This document shows, one piece after another, positions 7,165-16,721 of a DNA stretch of 64,000 bases; position 1 is the stretch's first letter, and the number at the start of each line of letters is the position of its first letter. Origin of the DNA: Gemmatimonadota bacterium (GTDB lineage: Bacteria; Gemmatimonadota; Gemmatimonadetes; Gemmatimonadales; Gemmatimonadaceae); the NCBI GenBank assembly GCA_021299375.1, contig JAJTGR010000004.1, forward strand, positions 1 through 64,000, given 5' to 3'. The notes beneath the pieces were generated by a model. That model made no database searches and was not told the origin of the DNA. It worked only from the letters and a program-made list of their open reading frames with translations. Position numbers and translations under genes: made by a program.

Positions 7165-7707
7165 ATGCTCGATGATTCCTCCCCCGCCGGCCCTGACCGT
7201 CGCAACTTCGTCAGCAAGGCCGCCTCGATCGTGCTGGGTGGCCTCGCGGTGATCGTCGCGCCCGTCGCCGGCCTCCTCACGGTGTTCGATCCGCTCCGCC
7301 GGAAGGGTGACACGCGCGGCCTCGTGCGCGTCACCTCGCTCGCCGCGCTCCCCGAAGGCGGCGAACCACGCAAGTTCCCCGTGCTCGACACGCTGGTCGA
7401 CGCGTGGAACCGTACCGACAACGTGCCTGTGGGGTCCGTGTACGTGCAGCGCACGGGGCCGGACACCGTGCGCGTCCTCAATTCCGTGTGTCCACACCTC
7501 GGCTGTTCGGTGGGCTTCAACGCGGCCACGCGCGGCTACTTCTGCCCGTGCCACAAGAGCCGCTTCGCGCTCGATGGGGCCATTGCCGATCCCAACAGCC
7601 CGAGTCCGCGCGCCATGGATGCACTCGACGCGATGGTGAAGGACGGCGAAGTCTGGGTGAAGTTCCAGAACTTCCGCAAAGGCTCCCCCGACAAGATTCC
7701 CGTTTGA
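7165..7707 (+). CDS. petA: Rieske [2Fe-2S] iron-sulfur protein of a bc-type complex
   Basis: 180 aa. The two cluster-binding loops are CPHLGC (109-114) and CPCHKS (127-132). The N-terminus has RRNFV followed by a hydrophobic helix, a Tat-like signal anchor that would keep the domain in the periplasm. It accepts electrons from quinol at the Qo site of cytochrome b. Its stop overlaps the next ATG (TGATG), so it is coupled to the cytochrome b gene. A longer upstream frame exists but lacks the signal-anchor arrangement. Confidence 0.95.
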   Translation: MLDDSSPAGPDRRNFVSKAASIVLGGLAVIVAPVAGLLTVFDPLRRKGDTRGLVRVTSLAALPEGGEPRKFPVLDTLVDAWNRTDNVPVGSVYVQRTGPDTVRVLNSVCPHLGCSVGFNAATRGYFCPCHKSRFALDGAIADPNSPSPRAMDALDAMVKDGEVWVKFQNFRKGSPDKIPV

Positions 7708-9494
7708 TGGCCGACTTGCGTACGTGGCTCGACCAGCGCACCGGCTATCGCGGGCTGGTCAGGGAAGCCCTGTTCGAGAACGTCCCCGGCGGCGCTCGCT
7801 GGCGCTACGTCTGGGGGAGCACCCTCACGTTCTGCTTCGCGGTGCAGGTCATCACCGGGCTGTTCCTGTGGATGTCCTACAGCCCGAGTTCGCAGACGGC
7901 GTGGGAGAGCGTGTACTACATCCAGCACCAGATGTGGGGCGGCTGGTTCTTGCGCGGATTGCATCATTTCACCGCGCAAGCCATGACGGTGCTGCTGGTG
8001 CTCCACCTCATGCAGGTGGTCATCGACGGCGCCTACAAGGCCCCGCGCGAGGTGAACTTCTGGTTCGGCGTTGTGCTGCTGCTGTTTACGCTCGTCCTCT
8101 CGCTCACCGGCTACCTGCTGCCGTGGGACCAGAACGGCTACTGGTCCACCGCGGTCTCCACGAACATCGTGGGCATGAGCCCCATCGTCGGACCGGCGCT
8201 GCAGACGCTGCTGGTGGGCGGCGCCAGCTACGGGCATCACACACTCACCCGTTTCTTCGCGTTGCACGCCGGACTCGTGCCGGCGCTCATCGTGGTGTTC
8301 ATCGTGGGCCACGTGGCGCTGTTCCGTCGCCATGGCCTCACTCCGAAGCTGCCGCGCAAGGGGCCGGACGAGGGCTTCTGGCCCGAGCAGATCCTGCGCG
8401 ACGCGGTGGCCTGCCTCGCCGTACTGGCCGCGGTCGTGTTCCTGGTGGTGCGCGAGCATGGCGCACCGCTGGGCGCTCCGGCCGACCCCGCCGAACAGTT
8501 CGCGGCCGCGCGCCCCGAGTGGTACTTCCTGTTTCTCTTCGAATTCCTCAAGTACTTCCCGGGCAAGCTCGAGATCATCGGCGCCATCGTGGTGCCCACG
8601 CTGCTTCTGCTGCTGCTCGTGGCCATGCCGCTGCTGGGCGGCTGGCGACTGGGGCATCGCTTCAACCTGGGCTTCCTTGGCGTCATGCTGCTCGGCGCGG
8701 GCCTTCTCACGTGGAAGGCCGTGGCGGCCGACCGTGGCGACGAGAGCTACCAGGTCGCGCGGGCCACCTCGCGGCGCGACGCGGCGAGGGCGGTCGAACT
8801 GGCAAGTGCGGGGGTGCCCATCACCGGGGCCCTCACCCTCGTGCGCGATGATGCCTACACGCAGGGCCCGCGCATCTTCTCGCGCAACTGCGCCTCCTGC
8901 CACCGCTTCGACGGACACGACGGCCTCGGGAATGTGCTCCCCCAGGACTCGATCTCGGCGTCCGACCTCAAGGGGTTCGCTTCCCGGGCCTGGGTGCGCG
9001 GGTTCCTGCATCCCGACTCCATACTCACGCATCGGTATTGGGGCGGCACGGCCCACACGGAAGGCGACATGGCACTCTGGCTCGCCGATCACATCCCCGA
9101 GAGCGACGAGGAACGGGTGACGCGCGGCCACGTGGTGCTGGCGCTGTCGTCGCAGGCGCGGCTTGCCTCGCAGGCCGCGCTCGACCAGCGCGACAGCGCG
9201 CAGATTGCCGCCGGCATCGCCTTCATGCGCAACACCAGCACTGGGTGCGCCGAATGCCACGTCTTTCAGGACGTCGGCACGGACAGTCCCGAACTCACCG
9301 GCTGGGGCTCGCGGCAATGGATGATCGACTTCGTGCACGACCCGTCGCACCCGCGCTTCTTCGGCCGGGACAACGACCGCATGCCGAGCTACGGCAAGGA
9401 GAAGAGCCTCAGCGACCGCGAAATCGAGATGGTCGTGGACTGGATCCGGGAGGAATGGATGACGCCCAAGGGCGTGGCCCGGAGGCCGCGATGA
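7707..9494 (+). CDS. cytochrome b fused to a di-haem cytochrome c domain
   Basis: 595 aa. Residues 1 to about 335 are a complete cytochrome b. Paired histidines occur in the helix with RGLHHFTAQAM and again in HHTLTRFFALHAG, and the Qo-site PEWY is present (about 270). The C-terminal part carries two c-type haem sites: CASCH at 395-399 and CAECH at 514-518. It replaces the separate cytochrome c1 of classical bc1 complexes. With the Rieske protein it should form a quinol:cytochrome c oxidoreductase in two genes. The ATGA overlap with the peptidase gene downstream suggests one transcript. Confidence 0.93.
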   Translation: MADLRTWLDQRTGYRGLVREALFENVPGGARWRYVWGSTLTFCFAVQVITGLFLWMSYSPSSQTAWESVYYIQHQMWGGWFLRGLHHFTAQAMTVLLVLHLMQVVIDGAYKAPREVNFWFGVVLLLFTLVLSLTGYLLPWDQNGYWSTAVSTNIVGMSPIVGPALQTLLVGGASYGHHTLTRFFALHAGLVPALIVVFIVGHVALFRRHGLTPKLPRKGPDEGFWPEQILRDAVACLAVLAAVVFLVVREHGAPLGAPADPAEQFAAARPEWYFLFLFEFLKYFPGKLEIIGAIVVPTLLLLLLVAMPLLGGWRLGHRFNLGFLGVMLLGAGLLTWKAVAADRGDESYQVARATSRRDAARAVELASAGVPITGALTLVRDDAYTQGPRIFSRNCASCHRFDGHDGLGNVLPQDSISASDLKGFASRAWVRGFLHPDSILTHRYWGGTAHTEGDMALWLADHIPESDEERVTRGHVVLALSSQARLASQAALDQRDSAQIAAGIAFMRNTSTGCAECHVFQDVGTDSPELTGWGSRQWMIDFVHDPSHPRFFGRDNDRMPSYGKEKSLSDREIEMVVDWIREEWMTPKGVARRPR

Positions 9495-11224
9495 GCGGAC
9501 GTCCGCGGCATCCGTGGCGGCGTGTACTGGGTGCTGCCCTGCTGACGGCACCTGGTGCCCTTGCCGCGCAGGACCGTACGCCGCCCGCTTTCGTTCCGGT
9601 CACCCAAGCCGTCCACCGCGACATCGACGGCCAGCGCGCGTTTCGGATGGTGGAGTACGTGCAGCGCTTCTTCCGCCTGCCCGGCAACCACGGCTTCGAC
9701 GCCGCCATCGACTCCGTGGCCAGCCTGTTGCGCGCCGCCGGCTATGTGCGCGAGGACAGCGCCCCGCCCTCGGCCCGCCTCGTGTACCGCATCGAGTCGC
9801 GCCCCATGCGCGACCCGGCATGGACGCCGCTCGACGCCGCCATCACCCTGGCCGGCCACACCACGCCGCTGCAGCAGTTCGCGACCAACATGAACATGAT
9901 CGCGATCAACTCGGTCTCCACGCCGGAGGGCGGCGTCACCGCGCCCATCGTGGATGTGGGCGCCGGCACTGAAGCCGACTTCGCGCGCCAGTCGGTGCGC
10001 GGCCGGATCGTGCTCACCAACGGCAATGTGCGGGTGGTGCAGCAGCGCGCCATGCAGCAGGGAGCCGCCGGGGTACTCGCCACCCAACAGCTGCCCGCGT
10101 ATCTGCAGCAGGACAAGAACCGCCGCGCCATCCAGTTCACCGGCATCGCGCGCGACTCCATCAATCCCGGGTGGCTGCTGTTCGTGTCGCGCGCCTCGCA
10201 CGACTCGCTCGCTGCGGCCATGCGCGCGGGGCCGGTCACGGCCACCGTGCGCATCAGCACCCTGCTCGAACGCCGTCCCGAGCGCACCCTCATCGCCGAA
10301 ATTCGCGGCGCCGCACGCCCCACCGAACGGTTCGTCTACTCGGCGCATGTGCAGGAGCCCGGCGCCAACGACAACGCGTCAGGCGTGGGTGCCCTGGCCG
10401 AGATGGCCCGCGTCGCCGCCAATCTGGTGCAGCGCGGCATTGCCGCCCCCCAGCGCTCCCTCACGTTCCTCTGGGGCGACGAGATCCGCAGCACCGACCG
10501 CTACATCAAGGAAGACAGCGTCCGCCGCACCGGCATCAGGTGGGGCATGTCGCTGGACATGGTGGGCGAGAACACCGCCACCACCGGCGGCACGTTTCTC
10601 ATCGAAAAGATGCCCGATCCCTCCGCCGTCTGGGTGCGCGGCGAGGACCAGCACACCGAGTGGGGCGGCCGCCCGCTCGCCGAAAAGGACATCCGCGCCC
10701 ACTGGTTCAACGACTTCGTCCGCCAGCGCTGCCTCGACCGCGCGCGGGCCACCGGGTGGGTGGTGAAGGCCAATCCGTTCGAGGGCGGCAGCGACCACAC
10801 GCCGTTCCTCAATGCGAACATCCCCGCCGTCCTGCTCTGGCACTTCACCGACCAGTTCTACCACACCGACCTCGATCGCATCGAGCAGGTGAGCGCCACG
10901 ACCCTCGGCAATGTGGGCGCCTGCGCCCTCACCACGGGCCTTCTGCTCGCCGACGGCTCCCGCGCCGTGACGCTCGCCGCCCTCGACGAACTCACCCGCG
11001 TGGCCGAGCAGACCCTGCGCACCCAGGCTGCCCTCAGCCGCGATACGCTCGCACGCGGCGGCAGCGCAGCGCACGAGCAGCACATCCTCGACACCTGGCG
11101 CGACTACTACCTCGCCGCCCTCGACCGCATCCCCGACATCGCCTCAGCCCCCTTCGACATCACCCAGCCGCTCAACGCCGCCAAGCGTCGCCTCCGCGAG
11201 GCATCCCAGCGGTTATCCAAGTGA
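9491..11224 (+). CDS. exported M28-family zinc peptidase with PA domain
   Basis: 577 aa. A signal peptide ends around ALAAQD (residue 26). A protease-associated insert is likely at about 130-220. The M28 catalytic region follows, with SAHVQEPGANDNASG (His and Asp ligands), LWGDEI, a DMVGEN segment, GGSDHTPFL and a later HTDLD. M28 enzymes are aminopeptidases or carboxypeptidases with two zinc ions. It overlaps the cytochrome gene by ATGA, an odd partner that may reflect only shared transcription. A hairpin follows the stop. Confidence 0.85.
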   Translation: MSGRPRHPWRRVLGAALLTAPGALAAQDRTPPAFVPVTQAVHRDIDGQRAFRMVEYVQRFFRLPGNHGFDAAIDSVASLLRAAGYVREDSAPPSARLVYRIESRPMRDPAWTPLDAAITLAGHTTPLQQFATNMNMIAINSVSTPEGGVTAPIVDVGAGTEADFARQSVRGRIVLTNGNVRVVQQRAMQQGAAGVLATQQLPAYLQQDKNRRAIQFTGIARDSINPGWLLFVSRASHDSLAAAMRAGPVTATVRISTLLERRPERTLIAEIRGAARPTERFVYSAHVQEPGANDNASGVGALAEMARVAANLVQRGIAAPQRSLTFLWGDEIRSTDRYIKEDSVRRTGIRWGMSLDMVGENTATTGGTFLIEKMPDPSAVWVRGEDQHTEWGGRPLAEKDIRAHWFNDFVRQRCLDRARATGWVVKANPFEGGSDHTPFLNANIPAVLLWHFTDQFYHTDLDRIEQVSATTLGNVGACALTTGLLLADGSRAVTLAALDELTRVAEQTLRTQAALSRDTLARGGSAAHEQHILDTWRDYYLAALDRIPDIASAPFDITQPLNAAKRRLREASQRLSK

Positions 11225-11226
11225 TC

Positions 11227-11246
11227 GCGCCGGCGAACGCCGGCGC
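11227..11246 (+). terminator. short GC hairpin after the M28 peptidase
   Basis: GCGCCGGC, loop GAAC, GCCGGCGC: a perfect 8-bp stem three bases after the stop codon. There is no U-tract, so termination strength is uncertain. Confidence 0.45.
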
Positions 11247-11263
11247 CCACTGTCTCAAATCTC

Positions 11264-12352
11264 ATGTACCGCACCTGCCTCTTCTGCAGTTCCGCGCTCG
11301 GCGCCAACCAGCAGTTCGAGGCGTTTCCCGTCGGCCGGCGCCTCGCGTTCGACGGGGCCAAGGGCCGCTTGTGGGTCATCTGCCCGCGGTGTGTGCGCTG
11401 GAACCTCTCACCGCTCGACATTCGGTGGGAGGCCATCGAGGCCATGGAGCGCGCCTATCGCGACACGAGGCTCCGCGCCGCCACCGACCAGATTGGACTC
11501 GCCAAGCTCAAGGACGGTACGGAGCTCGTGCGCATCGGCAAACCGCTGCTGCCGGAGTTCGCGGCGTGGCGGTATGGGCGGTTGCTGAGTCAGCGCTTCA
11601 CTCGCGAGTCCCGATGGATGTGGGGTCTGAATGGTCTGGCGATCACGGCGTTGGGTTTGGACTTCGCCGGCGTTCAGGTGCCTCAGCTCTTGGGTATCAT
11701 GTCGATGTATTCGGTCGTACAGATGGTCAGCGTCACACGGCTCCTCAATCAGCGCCACCGTCCGCGACTGCCGCTGCGTCTCGACAATGGTCAACGACTT
11801 CGCCTGACGGCCTACAACGCTGGCCTCTCGCGACTGCGACGAGACGAACAGGGTGACTGGTACCTGCGGCTGCACCACGCGGACCAGGTGCCGACAGGGC
11901 GCATGTTGCGTGCCGTCGGCCTCACGCATCGGCGGAGCGCCGAGTCGACGTACACCAACCTGTACGGGCCGCGCGTTCTGTCCGATGTCGGACGGCTCCT
12001 CCCGCTGGTGAACGTCGCGGGTGCCAACACGAAGGGGGTCGCGGAGGCGGTCGAGCGGCTCGTCACAGTGCGCACGGCCGAGGGCCTGCTGGACCAGGCG
12101 AGTCAGTCGCGCCTCGCGCGCGACGGACAACCCATGATCTTCAGCGAGATGGACCCCGGCCTCCGCCTCGCTCTCGAAATGGCCCTCCACGAGGCCGACG
12201 AACGCCGCGCCCTCGACGGGGAACTCGCCGACCTCGAAGCCCGCTGGCGCGAAGCCGAGGAGATCGCCGGCATCGCCGACAACCTGCTCCTGCCAGCGGA
12301 CATCGACATGCGATTGGCCGAACTCAAGCAGCCCCCGTCCGCGAATCCCTGA
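11264..12352 (+). CDS. uncharacterised protein with N-terminal zinc-ribbon-like cysteines
   Basis: 362 aa, not recognised. The N-terminus has CLFC (6-9) and CPRC (40-43), a treble-clef or zinc-ribbon pattern. A short hydrophobic stretch (about 120-155) may be one hairpin of two membrane helices. The C-terminal third is charged and helical ([13 protein letters not shown], then an [13 protein letters not shown] coiled-coil-like segment). It lies between the M28 gene and bchE in the same direction, without obvious coupling. Codon use matches the neighbours. Confidence 0.65.
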   Translation: MYRTCLFCSSALGANQQFEAFPVGRRLAFDGAKGRLWVICPRCVRWNLSPLDIRWEAIEAMERAYRDTRLRAATDQIGLAKLKDGTELVRIGKPLLPEFAAWRYGRLLSQRFTRESRWMWGLNGLAITALGLDFAGVQVPQLLGIMSMYSVVQMVSVTRLLNQRHRPRLPLRLDNGQRLRLTAYNAGLSRLRRDEQGDWYLRLHHADQVPTGRMLRAVGLTHRRSAESTYTNLYGPRVLSDVGRLLPLVNVAGANTKGVAEAVERLVTVRTAEGLLDQASQSRLARDGQPMIFSEMDPGLRLALEMALHEADERRALDGELADLEARWREAEEIAGIADNLLLPADIDMRLAELKQPPSANP

Positions 12353-12440
12353 CCAGGCCCCGGGCAGATCACCGACTGAACCATTCCCCCCCCGAGCGCA
12401 CCCTGTGGAGGTCATGTCCACATCCTCAACGGGAGATCCG

Positions 12441-14042
12441 ATGCGCCTCGTGTTCGTGCAGCCCAATTATCATGCCGGCGGCGCCGAGATCGCCGGCAAC
12501 TGGCCGCCGGGCTGGGTCGCCTACATCGGGGGCGCCCTGAAGCACGCCGGGTTCACGGACATCACCTTCGTGGACGCGATGACCAACCACATCGACGACG
12601 AGTCGCTGCGGCAACGGCTCACGGAGCTCAAGCCCGACGCGGTGCTGGCCACGGCCATCACCCCCATGATCTACCAGGCGCAGCGCACCCTCCAGATCGC
12701 GCGCGAGGTGAATCCGGCCGCCCACACCATTCTCGGCGGCATTCACCCCACCTTCATGTACCAGCAAGTGTTCAATGAGGCGCCGTGGATTGATTACATC
12801 GTCCGCGGTGAAGGCGAGGAGATCATCGTCGAACTGATGAACCACCTGCGTGATGGCACCGCCCTCGCCACGCGGCGCGACATTCGCGGCATCGCGTTCG
12901 TGGAAGATGGCCAGGTGGTGGCCACACCGGCCCGCCCACCCATCGCCAACCTCGACGACCTCACCCCCGACTGGTCGCTGCTCGAGTGGGACAAGTACAT
13001 CTACATCCCGCTCAACTGCCGCGTGGCCGTGCCCAACTTCGCCCGCGGGTGTCCGTTCACCTGCCGCTTCTGCTCGCAGTGGAAGTTCTGGCGCAAGTAC
13101 CGCACCCGCGACCCGAAGAAGTTCGTCGACGAGATCGAAGTGCTGGTGAGGGAGCACAAGGTCGGCTTCTTCATCCTCGCCGACGAAGAGCCCACGATCA
13201 ACAAGAAGAAGTTCATCGCGCTGTGCAATGAACTCATCGAGCGCAACCTGCCGGTGCACTGGGGCATCAACACCCGCGTCACCGACATCCTGCGCGACGA
13301 GAAGGAGCTGCCGCTCTACCGCAAGGCAGGGCTCGTGCACGTGTCGCTCGGCACCGAGGCCGCCGCCCAGCTCAAGCTGGACCGCTTCCGCAAGCAGACG
13401 ACGCTCGAGCAGAACAAGCGCGCCATCACGATGCTGAAGGACGCCGGCATGATCGCCGAGGCGCAGTTCATCATCGGGCTCGAAAACGAGACGCCGGAGA
13501 CCATCGAGGAGACATACAAGTACTCGCAGGACTGGCAGCCCGACATGGCCAACTGGAACATGTACACGCCGTGGCCCTTTGCGGAGCTGTTCCAGGAGCT
13601 GGGGGAGCGCGTGGAAGTGCGCGACTACGCCAAGTACAACTTCGTCACGCCCATCATCCAGCCCGATGCGATGACGCGCGACCAGGTGCTCAAGGGCGTG
13701 CTGCGCAACTACGCGCGCTTCTACGCCAAGAAGGCATTCCTCTCGTACCCGTGGCAGAAGGACCCGTTCAAGCGGAAGTACCTGCGTGGCTGCCTGCGCG
13801 CCTTCGCCAGGACCACCATCAACAAGAAGTTCTACGACCTCGAGCGCCTCAAGTTCAACGGCACCGGTATCGACGCGGACTTCGGCTTCGACGAGGACAA
13901 GGTGTTCACGCGCGAGGAGCTGCGCACCATGAGCGAGGCGCGCCCCGAGTTCGCCGCCGACGTGGACTTCTCCGGCAGCGTGCCGGTGCTGGGTCACGCC
14001 CCGTCGCGGCCACAGGAGGAGGAAGCCGTCCGTGCCTGCTAG
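12441..14042 (+). CDS. bchE: Mg-protoporphyrin IX monomethyl ester anaerobic oxidative cyclase
   Basis: 533 aa. BchE builds ring E of bacteriochlorophyll without O2, using radical SAM and cobalamin. The N-terminal B12-binding half begins with the BchE signature [18 protein letters not shown]. The SAM cluster motif CPFTCRFC has C204, C208 and C211, followed by [10 protein letters not shown] and [11 protein letters not shown] as in known BchE. The ATG at 12441 was chosen because GGGAG lies 5-8 nt upstream and homologues start here; earlier starts at 12405 and 12414 lack this. It overlaps hemN by 11 nt. Other radical SAM-B12 proteins share the fold but not these strings. Confidence 0.93.
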   Translation: MRLVFVQPNYHAGGAEIAGNWPPGWVAYIGGALKHAGFTDITFVDAMTNHIDDESLRQRLTELKPDAVLATAITPMIYQAQRTLQIAREVNPAAHTILGGIHPTFMYQQVFNEAPWIDYIVRGEGEEIIVELMNHLRDGTALATRRDIRGIAFVEDGQVVATPARPPIANLDDLTPDWSLLEWDKYIYIPLNCRVAVPNFARGCPFTCRFCSQWKFWRKYRTRDPKKFVDEIEVLVREHKVGFFILADEEPTINKKKFIALCNELIERNLPVHWGINTRVTDILRDEKELPLYRKAGLVHVSLGTEAAAQLKLDRFRKQTTLEQNKRAITMLKDAGMIAEAQFIIGLENETPETIEETYKYSQDWQPDMANWNMYTPWPFAELFQELGERVEVRDYAKYNFVTPIIQPDAMTRDQVLKGVLRNYARFYAKKAFLSYPWQKDPFKRKYLRGCLRAFARTTINKKFYDLERLKFNGTGIDADFGFDEDKVFTREELRTMSEARPEFAADVDFSGSVPVLGHAPSRPQEEEAVRAC

Positions 14043-15396
14043 CCTGCACGTCCCCAATGTGACGCCCGCGCTGCTCGCCAAGTACGACATCCCGGGGCCG
14101 CGCTACACCAGCTATCCTGCCGTGCCCGACTGGCACGGCGCCTTCGACGCCGACGCCTGGGCCAGTCACCTCGCGGTGCTTGGCGCCACCGACGCGCCGC
14201 TGGCGCTGTACGTGCACCTCCCCTTTTGCGCCTCCAAGTGCCTGTACTGCGGTTGCAACGCCACCGTCACCACGCGCACCGGGATCGTCGAGCGGTATCT
14301 TTCGCGGCTTGGCACCGAGCTGCAGCTCCTCGCCCGGGCCATGGGCGAGCGGCCGCGCGTCGTGGAGATGCACTGGGGCGGTGGCACGCCCAACTTCCTG
14401 CTCGACGGCCAGATCGAACGGCTGCACGACCTCCTGCTGGGCACCTTCGACATCGACGGCCGCACGGAGCTGTCGGTGGAGGCCGACCCCCGCCTCGTGA
14501 CGCGGTCGCAGCTGCGCACGCTGCGCCAGCTCGGGTTCACGCGCATCAGCTACGGCGTGCAGGATCTCGATCCGCTGGTGCAGGAGGCCATCGGGCGTAT
14601 CCAGCCGGTGTCGCTTGTGCGCGATGCGGTCACGCTGGCGCGCGAGGAGGGATTCTCGGGGCTCAACCTCGACCTCATCTACGGCCTGCCGCACCAGACC
14701 CCCGATCGCTTCGCCCGTACGGTGGAGGGCGCGCTTTCGTACAGCCCAGACCGGGTCGCCTGCTTCGGGTACGCCCACGTGCCGTGGATGCGTGCCCATC
14801 AGAAGCGCATCGACGAATCGGTGCTGCCCATCGCGTGGGAGCGGTTCGCCCTGTTCCGTGATGCCGTGACGCGCTTCGTCGATGCGGGATACCGGTGGAT
14901 CGGCATCGATCACTTTGCCCGTCCGGAGGACCCGCTGGCCCTCGCCGCCGACGCGGGACGGCTGCACCGCAACTTCATGGGCTACACCACGCGCAGCGGT
15001 GAGCACCTGCTGGGCGTGGGCACGAGCTCCATCTCCGAAGTGGGCGGCTGGTTCGCGCAGAACGCCCCCGAACTCGGTGACTGGCAGCGGGCCATCGACG
15101 CCGGGCACCTGCCGGTCGCGCGTGGCCACGTGCTGAGCGACGACGACACGGCGCGCCGCACCGCCATCGCGCACCTCATGTGCAACGCCGAGCTCCCTTT
15201 CGACCTGTTCGTGGGCGATGTAGACGCGCTGGTGGACCGCTACGAGCAGTTTGCCGCCGACGGGTTGATCGAGTTCGAACCTGATCGCATCACGGTCACA
15301 CCGCTCGGCCGCTTCTTCCTCCGTAACCTGGCTTTCCCGCTCGATGCGTATCGTAGCGCCACCGACGGTCCCCGGCGCTTCTCCCGCGCCGTCTAG
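14032..15396 (+). CDS. hemN: oxygen-independent coproporphyrinogen III oxidase
   Basis: 454 aa, close to the usual length. A radical SAM enzyme that decarboxylates coproporphyrinogen III to protoporphyrinogen IX. The HemN cluster motif [10 protein letters not shown] gives C66, C70, C73 and C75. [10 protein letters not shown] and [14 protein letters not shown] follow as in the family. It starts with GTG after a strong AGGAGGAGG site that lies inside the bchE 3' end. It supplies the pathway that HemJ and BchE continue, so the operon order is logical for low-oxygen pigment synthesis. Confidence 0.94.
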   Translation: MPASLHVPNVTPALLAKYDIPGPRYTSYPAVPDWHGAFDADAWASHLAVLGATDAPLALYVHLPFCASKCLYCGCNATVTTRTGIVERYLSRLGTELQLLARAMGERPRVVEMHWGGGTPNFLLDGQIERLHDLLLGTFDIDGRTELSVEADPRLVTRSQLRTLRQLGFTRISYGVQDLDPLVQEAIGRIQPVSLVRDAVTLAREEGFSGLNLDLIYGLPHQTPDRFARTVEGALSYSPDRVACFGYAHVPWMRAHQKRIDESVLPIAWERFALFRDAVTRFVDAGYRWIGIDHFARPEDPLALAADAGRLHRNFMGYTTRSGEHLLGVGTSSISEVGGWFAQNAPELGDWQRAIDAGHLPVARGHVLSDDDTARRTAIAHLMCNAELPFDLFVGDVDALVDRYEQFAADGLIEFEPDRITVTPLGRFFLRNLAFPLDAYRSATDGPRRFSRAV

Positions 15397-16012
15397 CCCG
15401 GCCGCGCAGGCCGATACCGGCGGGCCGATCGCCCGCATCGGCCCCAACGCCATCATCCAGTCCGTGTACGTGCTGCGAGACCGGCTGGGAGCAGGCGAAG
15501 CCGATCGGCTGCTGCGCCGCGCCACCGGCTACGACCTGGCCCACCTGCCGCACGAGATGGTGGACGAACGGGAGCCACTGGCGCTGGTGCGCACCGTCAT
15601 GGATGCCCTGGGCGAGCCGCAGGCCACCCGCGTACTGCGTGAGGCAGGGCGACACACCGCCGACTACCTGCTCGCCCACCGCATCCCCCGCCCTGCCCAG
15701 TGGATCATGCGCGCCGCGCCGCGCCGCGTCGGGCTGGCGCTGCTGCTGCGGGCCATGGCGGCCAACGCCTGGACCTTTGCCGGAAGCGCCACCTTCACCG
15801 TGGTCCGTGCCCGCGCGGTCACGACACTCAGCTTTCACGACTGCGCCATGTGCCGCGGCATCGAGTCCGCCGGCCCCATGTGCGACTTCTATGCCGGCAC
15901 TTTCGAGCACCTCACTCGTGCACTCGTGACGCCCCGCGCCGAGGTGGTGGAGGTGGAGTGCCAGGCCCACGGGGGCCGTGACTGCCGCTTCGAGGTGCGC
16001 GGCATACATTAG
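15344..16012 (+). CDS. bchJ: BchJ-like V4R domain protein
   Basis: 222 aa. The region of about 120-220 matches the 4-vinyl reductase (V4R) domain, with the cysteine-rich FHDCAMCRGI and a CQAHGGRDCRFEV ending. BchJ was first named a vinyl reductase and is now thought to be an accessory or carrier for Mg-porphyrin intermediates. The first 30 residues are Pro/Ala-rich and overlap the hemN 3' end by 53 nt in another frame. A downstream start is possible. Its position between hemN and hemJ supports a tetrapyrrole role. Confidence 0.85.
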   Translation: MRIVAPPTVPGASPAPSSPAAQADTGGPIARIGPNAIIQSVYVLRDRLGAGEADRLLRRATGYDLAHLPHEMVDEREPLALVRTVMDALGEPQATRVLREAGRHTADYLLAHRIPRPAQWIMRAAPRRVGLALLLRAMAANAWTFAGSATFTVVRARAVTTLSFHDCAMCRGIESAGPMCDFYAGTFEHLTRALVTPRAEVVEVECQAHGGRDCRFEVRGIH

Positions 16013-16017
16013 GCCGC

Positions 16018-16452
16018 ATGGCCGACACCTACCTGTGGATCAAGGCGTTTCACGTCATTGCTGTCATCGCGTGGTACGCCGGGCTGTTCTACATCTTCCG
16101 CCTGTTCGTCTATCACGTGCAGAAGCGCGACGAACCCGCCGTGGTGGCCACCCTCGAAGTCATGGAGCGGCGGCTCATGCGCGGGATCATGATGCCCGCC
16201 ATGGTCGTGTCCCTTGGGCTGGGCACCTGGATGCTGACGCTCAACCCGTCGCTACTGCGCATGCCGTGGATGCACATGAAGCTGGGGGCCATCGTGTTCC
16301 TGCTCGGCTATCACGGCTTTTCGTCGTACACCCGCAAGCGGTTCCTGAACGGGGATTACTTTCTCAGTGAGACCGCCTGCCGCTGGATCAACGAGGCGCC
16401 CACGGTGCTGCTCTTCTTCATCGTGATCGGCGTGATCGTGCGGACGCCGTGA
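16018..16452 (+). CDS. hemJ: HemJ-type protoporphyrinogen IX oxidase
   Basis: 144 aa with four hydrophobic helices, typical for HemJ. The conserved start is present (WIKAFHVIAVIAWYAGLFY, with the His of helix 1). So are the charged loop before RGIMMPAMV and the HMKLG motif. It oxidises protoporphyrinogen IX to protoporphyrin IX, directly after HemN and before Mg or Fe insertion. It follows bchJ by 5 bp and closes the four-gene block. The next signal is a separate promoter at 16474. Confidence 0.93.
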   Translation: MADTYLWIKAFHVIAVIAWYAGLFYIFRLFVYHVQKRDEPAVVATLEVMERRLMRGIMMPAMVVSLGLGTWMLTLNPSLLRMPWMHMKLGAIVFLLGYHGFSSYTRKRFLNGDYFLSETACRWINEAPTVLLFFIVIGVIVRTP

Positions 16453-16473
16453 ATCGGGCGAGCCGCCTCCCCG

Positions 16474-16503
16474 TTGACAGTCGCGGCCGGCCCCGTCTAC
16501 TTT
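16474..16503 (+). promoter_or_regulatory. sigma70-type promoter before the Mn2+ riboswitch
   Basis: TTGACA (16474-16479), an 18-nt spacer and TACTTT (16498-16503). Transcription would begin near 16510, exactly where the riboswitch P1 helix starts. This is one of the best -35/-10 pairs in the window. Confidence 0.8.
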
Positions 16504-16510
16504 TCCCGCG

Positions 16511-16640
16511 CTTGGTTGGGGAGTAGCCGTTCGCCGCGGTTGCGGCGAAGCACACGATCGTCAGTCCGAGGCGCTGCCTCCGGTCGTGTCCCTGCAGAGT
16601 CCACCCGCACGTCGGGGGTCTGCAGTGCGCGAGACCACCG
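16511..16640 (+). promoter_or_regulatory. yybP-ykoY manganese riboswitch
   Basis: All consensus parts occur in order. P1 is TGGT (16513-16516) with ACCA (16634-16637). The conserved 5' loop GGGGAGTAGC is at 16518-16527. P2 is the hairpin TTCGCCGC/GCGGCGAA. P3 is ACACGA paired with TCGTGT, enclosing the conserved TCGTCA and, after a GAGGC/GCCTC hairpin, the opposite CGG. The next helix is CTGCAGA/TCTGCAG, and the conserved 3' strand GAGACC is at 16631-16636. In known members Mn2+ joins the two loops and switches the downstream gene on. No obvious terminator lies between the aptamer and the gene, so translational control is more likely. Confidence 0.9.
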
Positions 16641-16721
16641 CACGTTCATTCGTGCCGTGGCTCGTCGCGTCTCCCCAGGTGACGTCCATGGTGCAGTCGT
16701 CCACGCCCATATCGACGTCCC

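Noticed and set aside
12441-14042. Generic radical SAM-B12 methyltransferase
   Set aside because: The N-terminal and cluster-flanking strings match BchE specifically, and hemN, bchJ and hemJ adjoin it.
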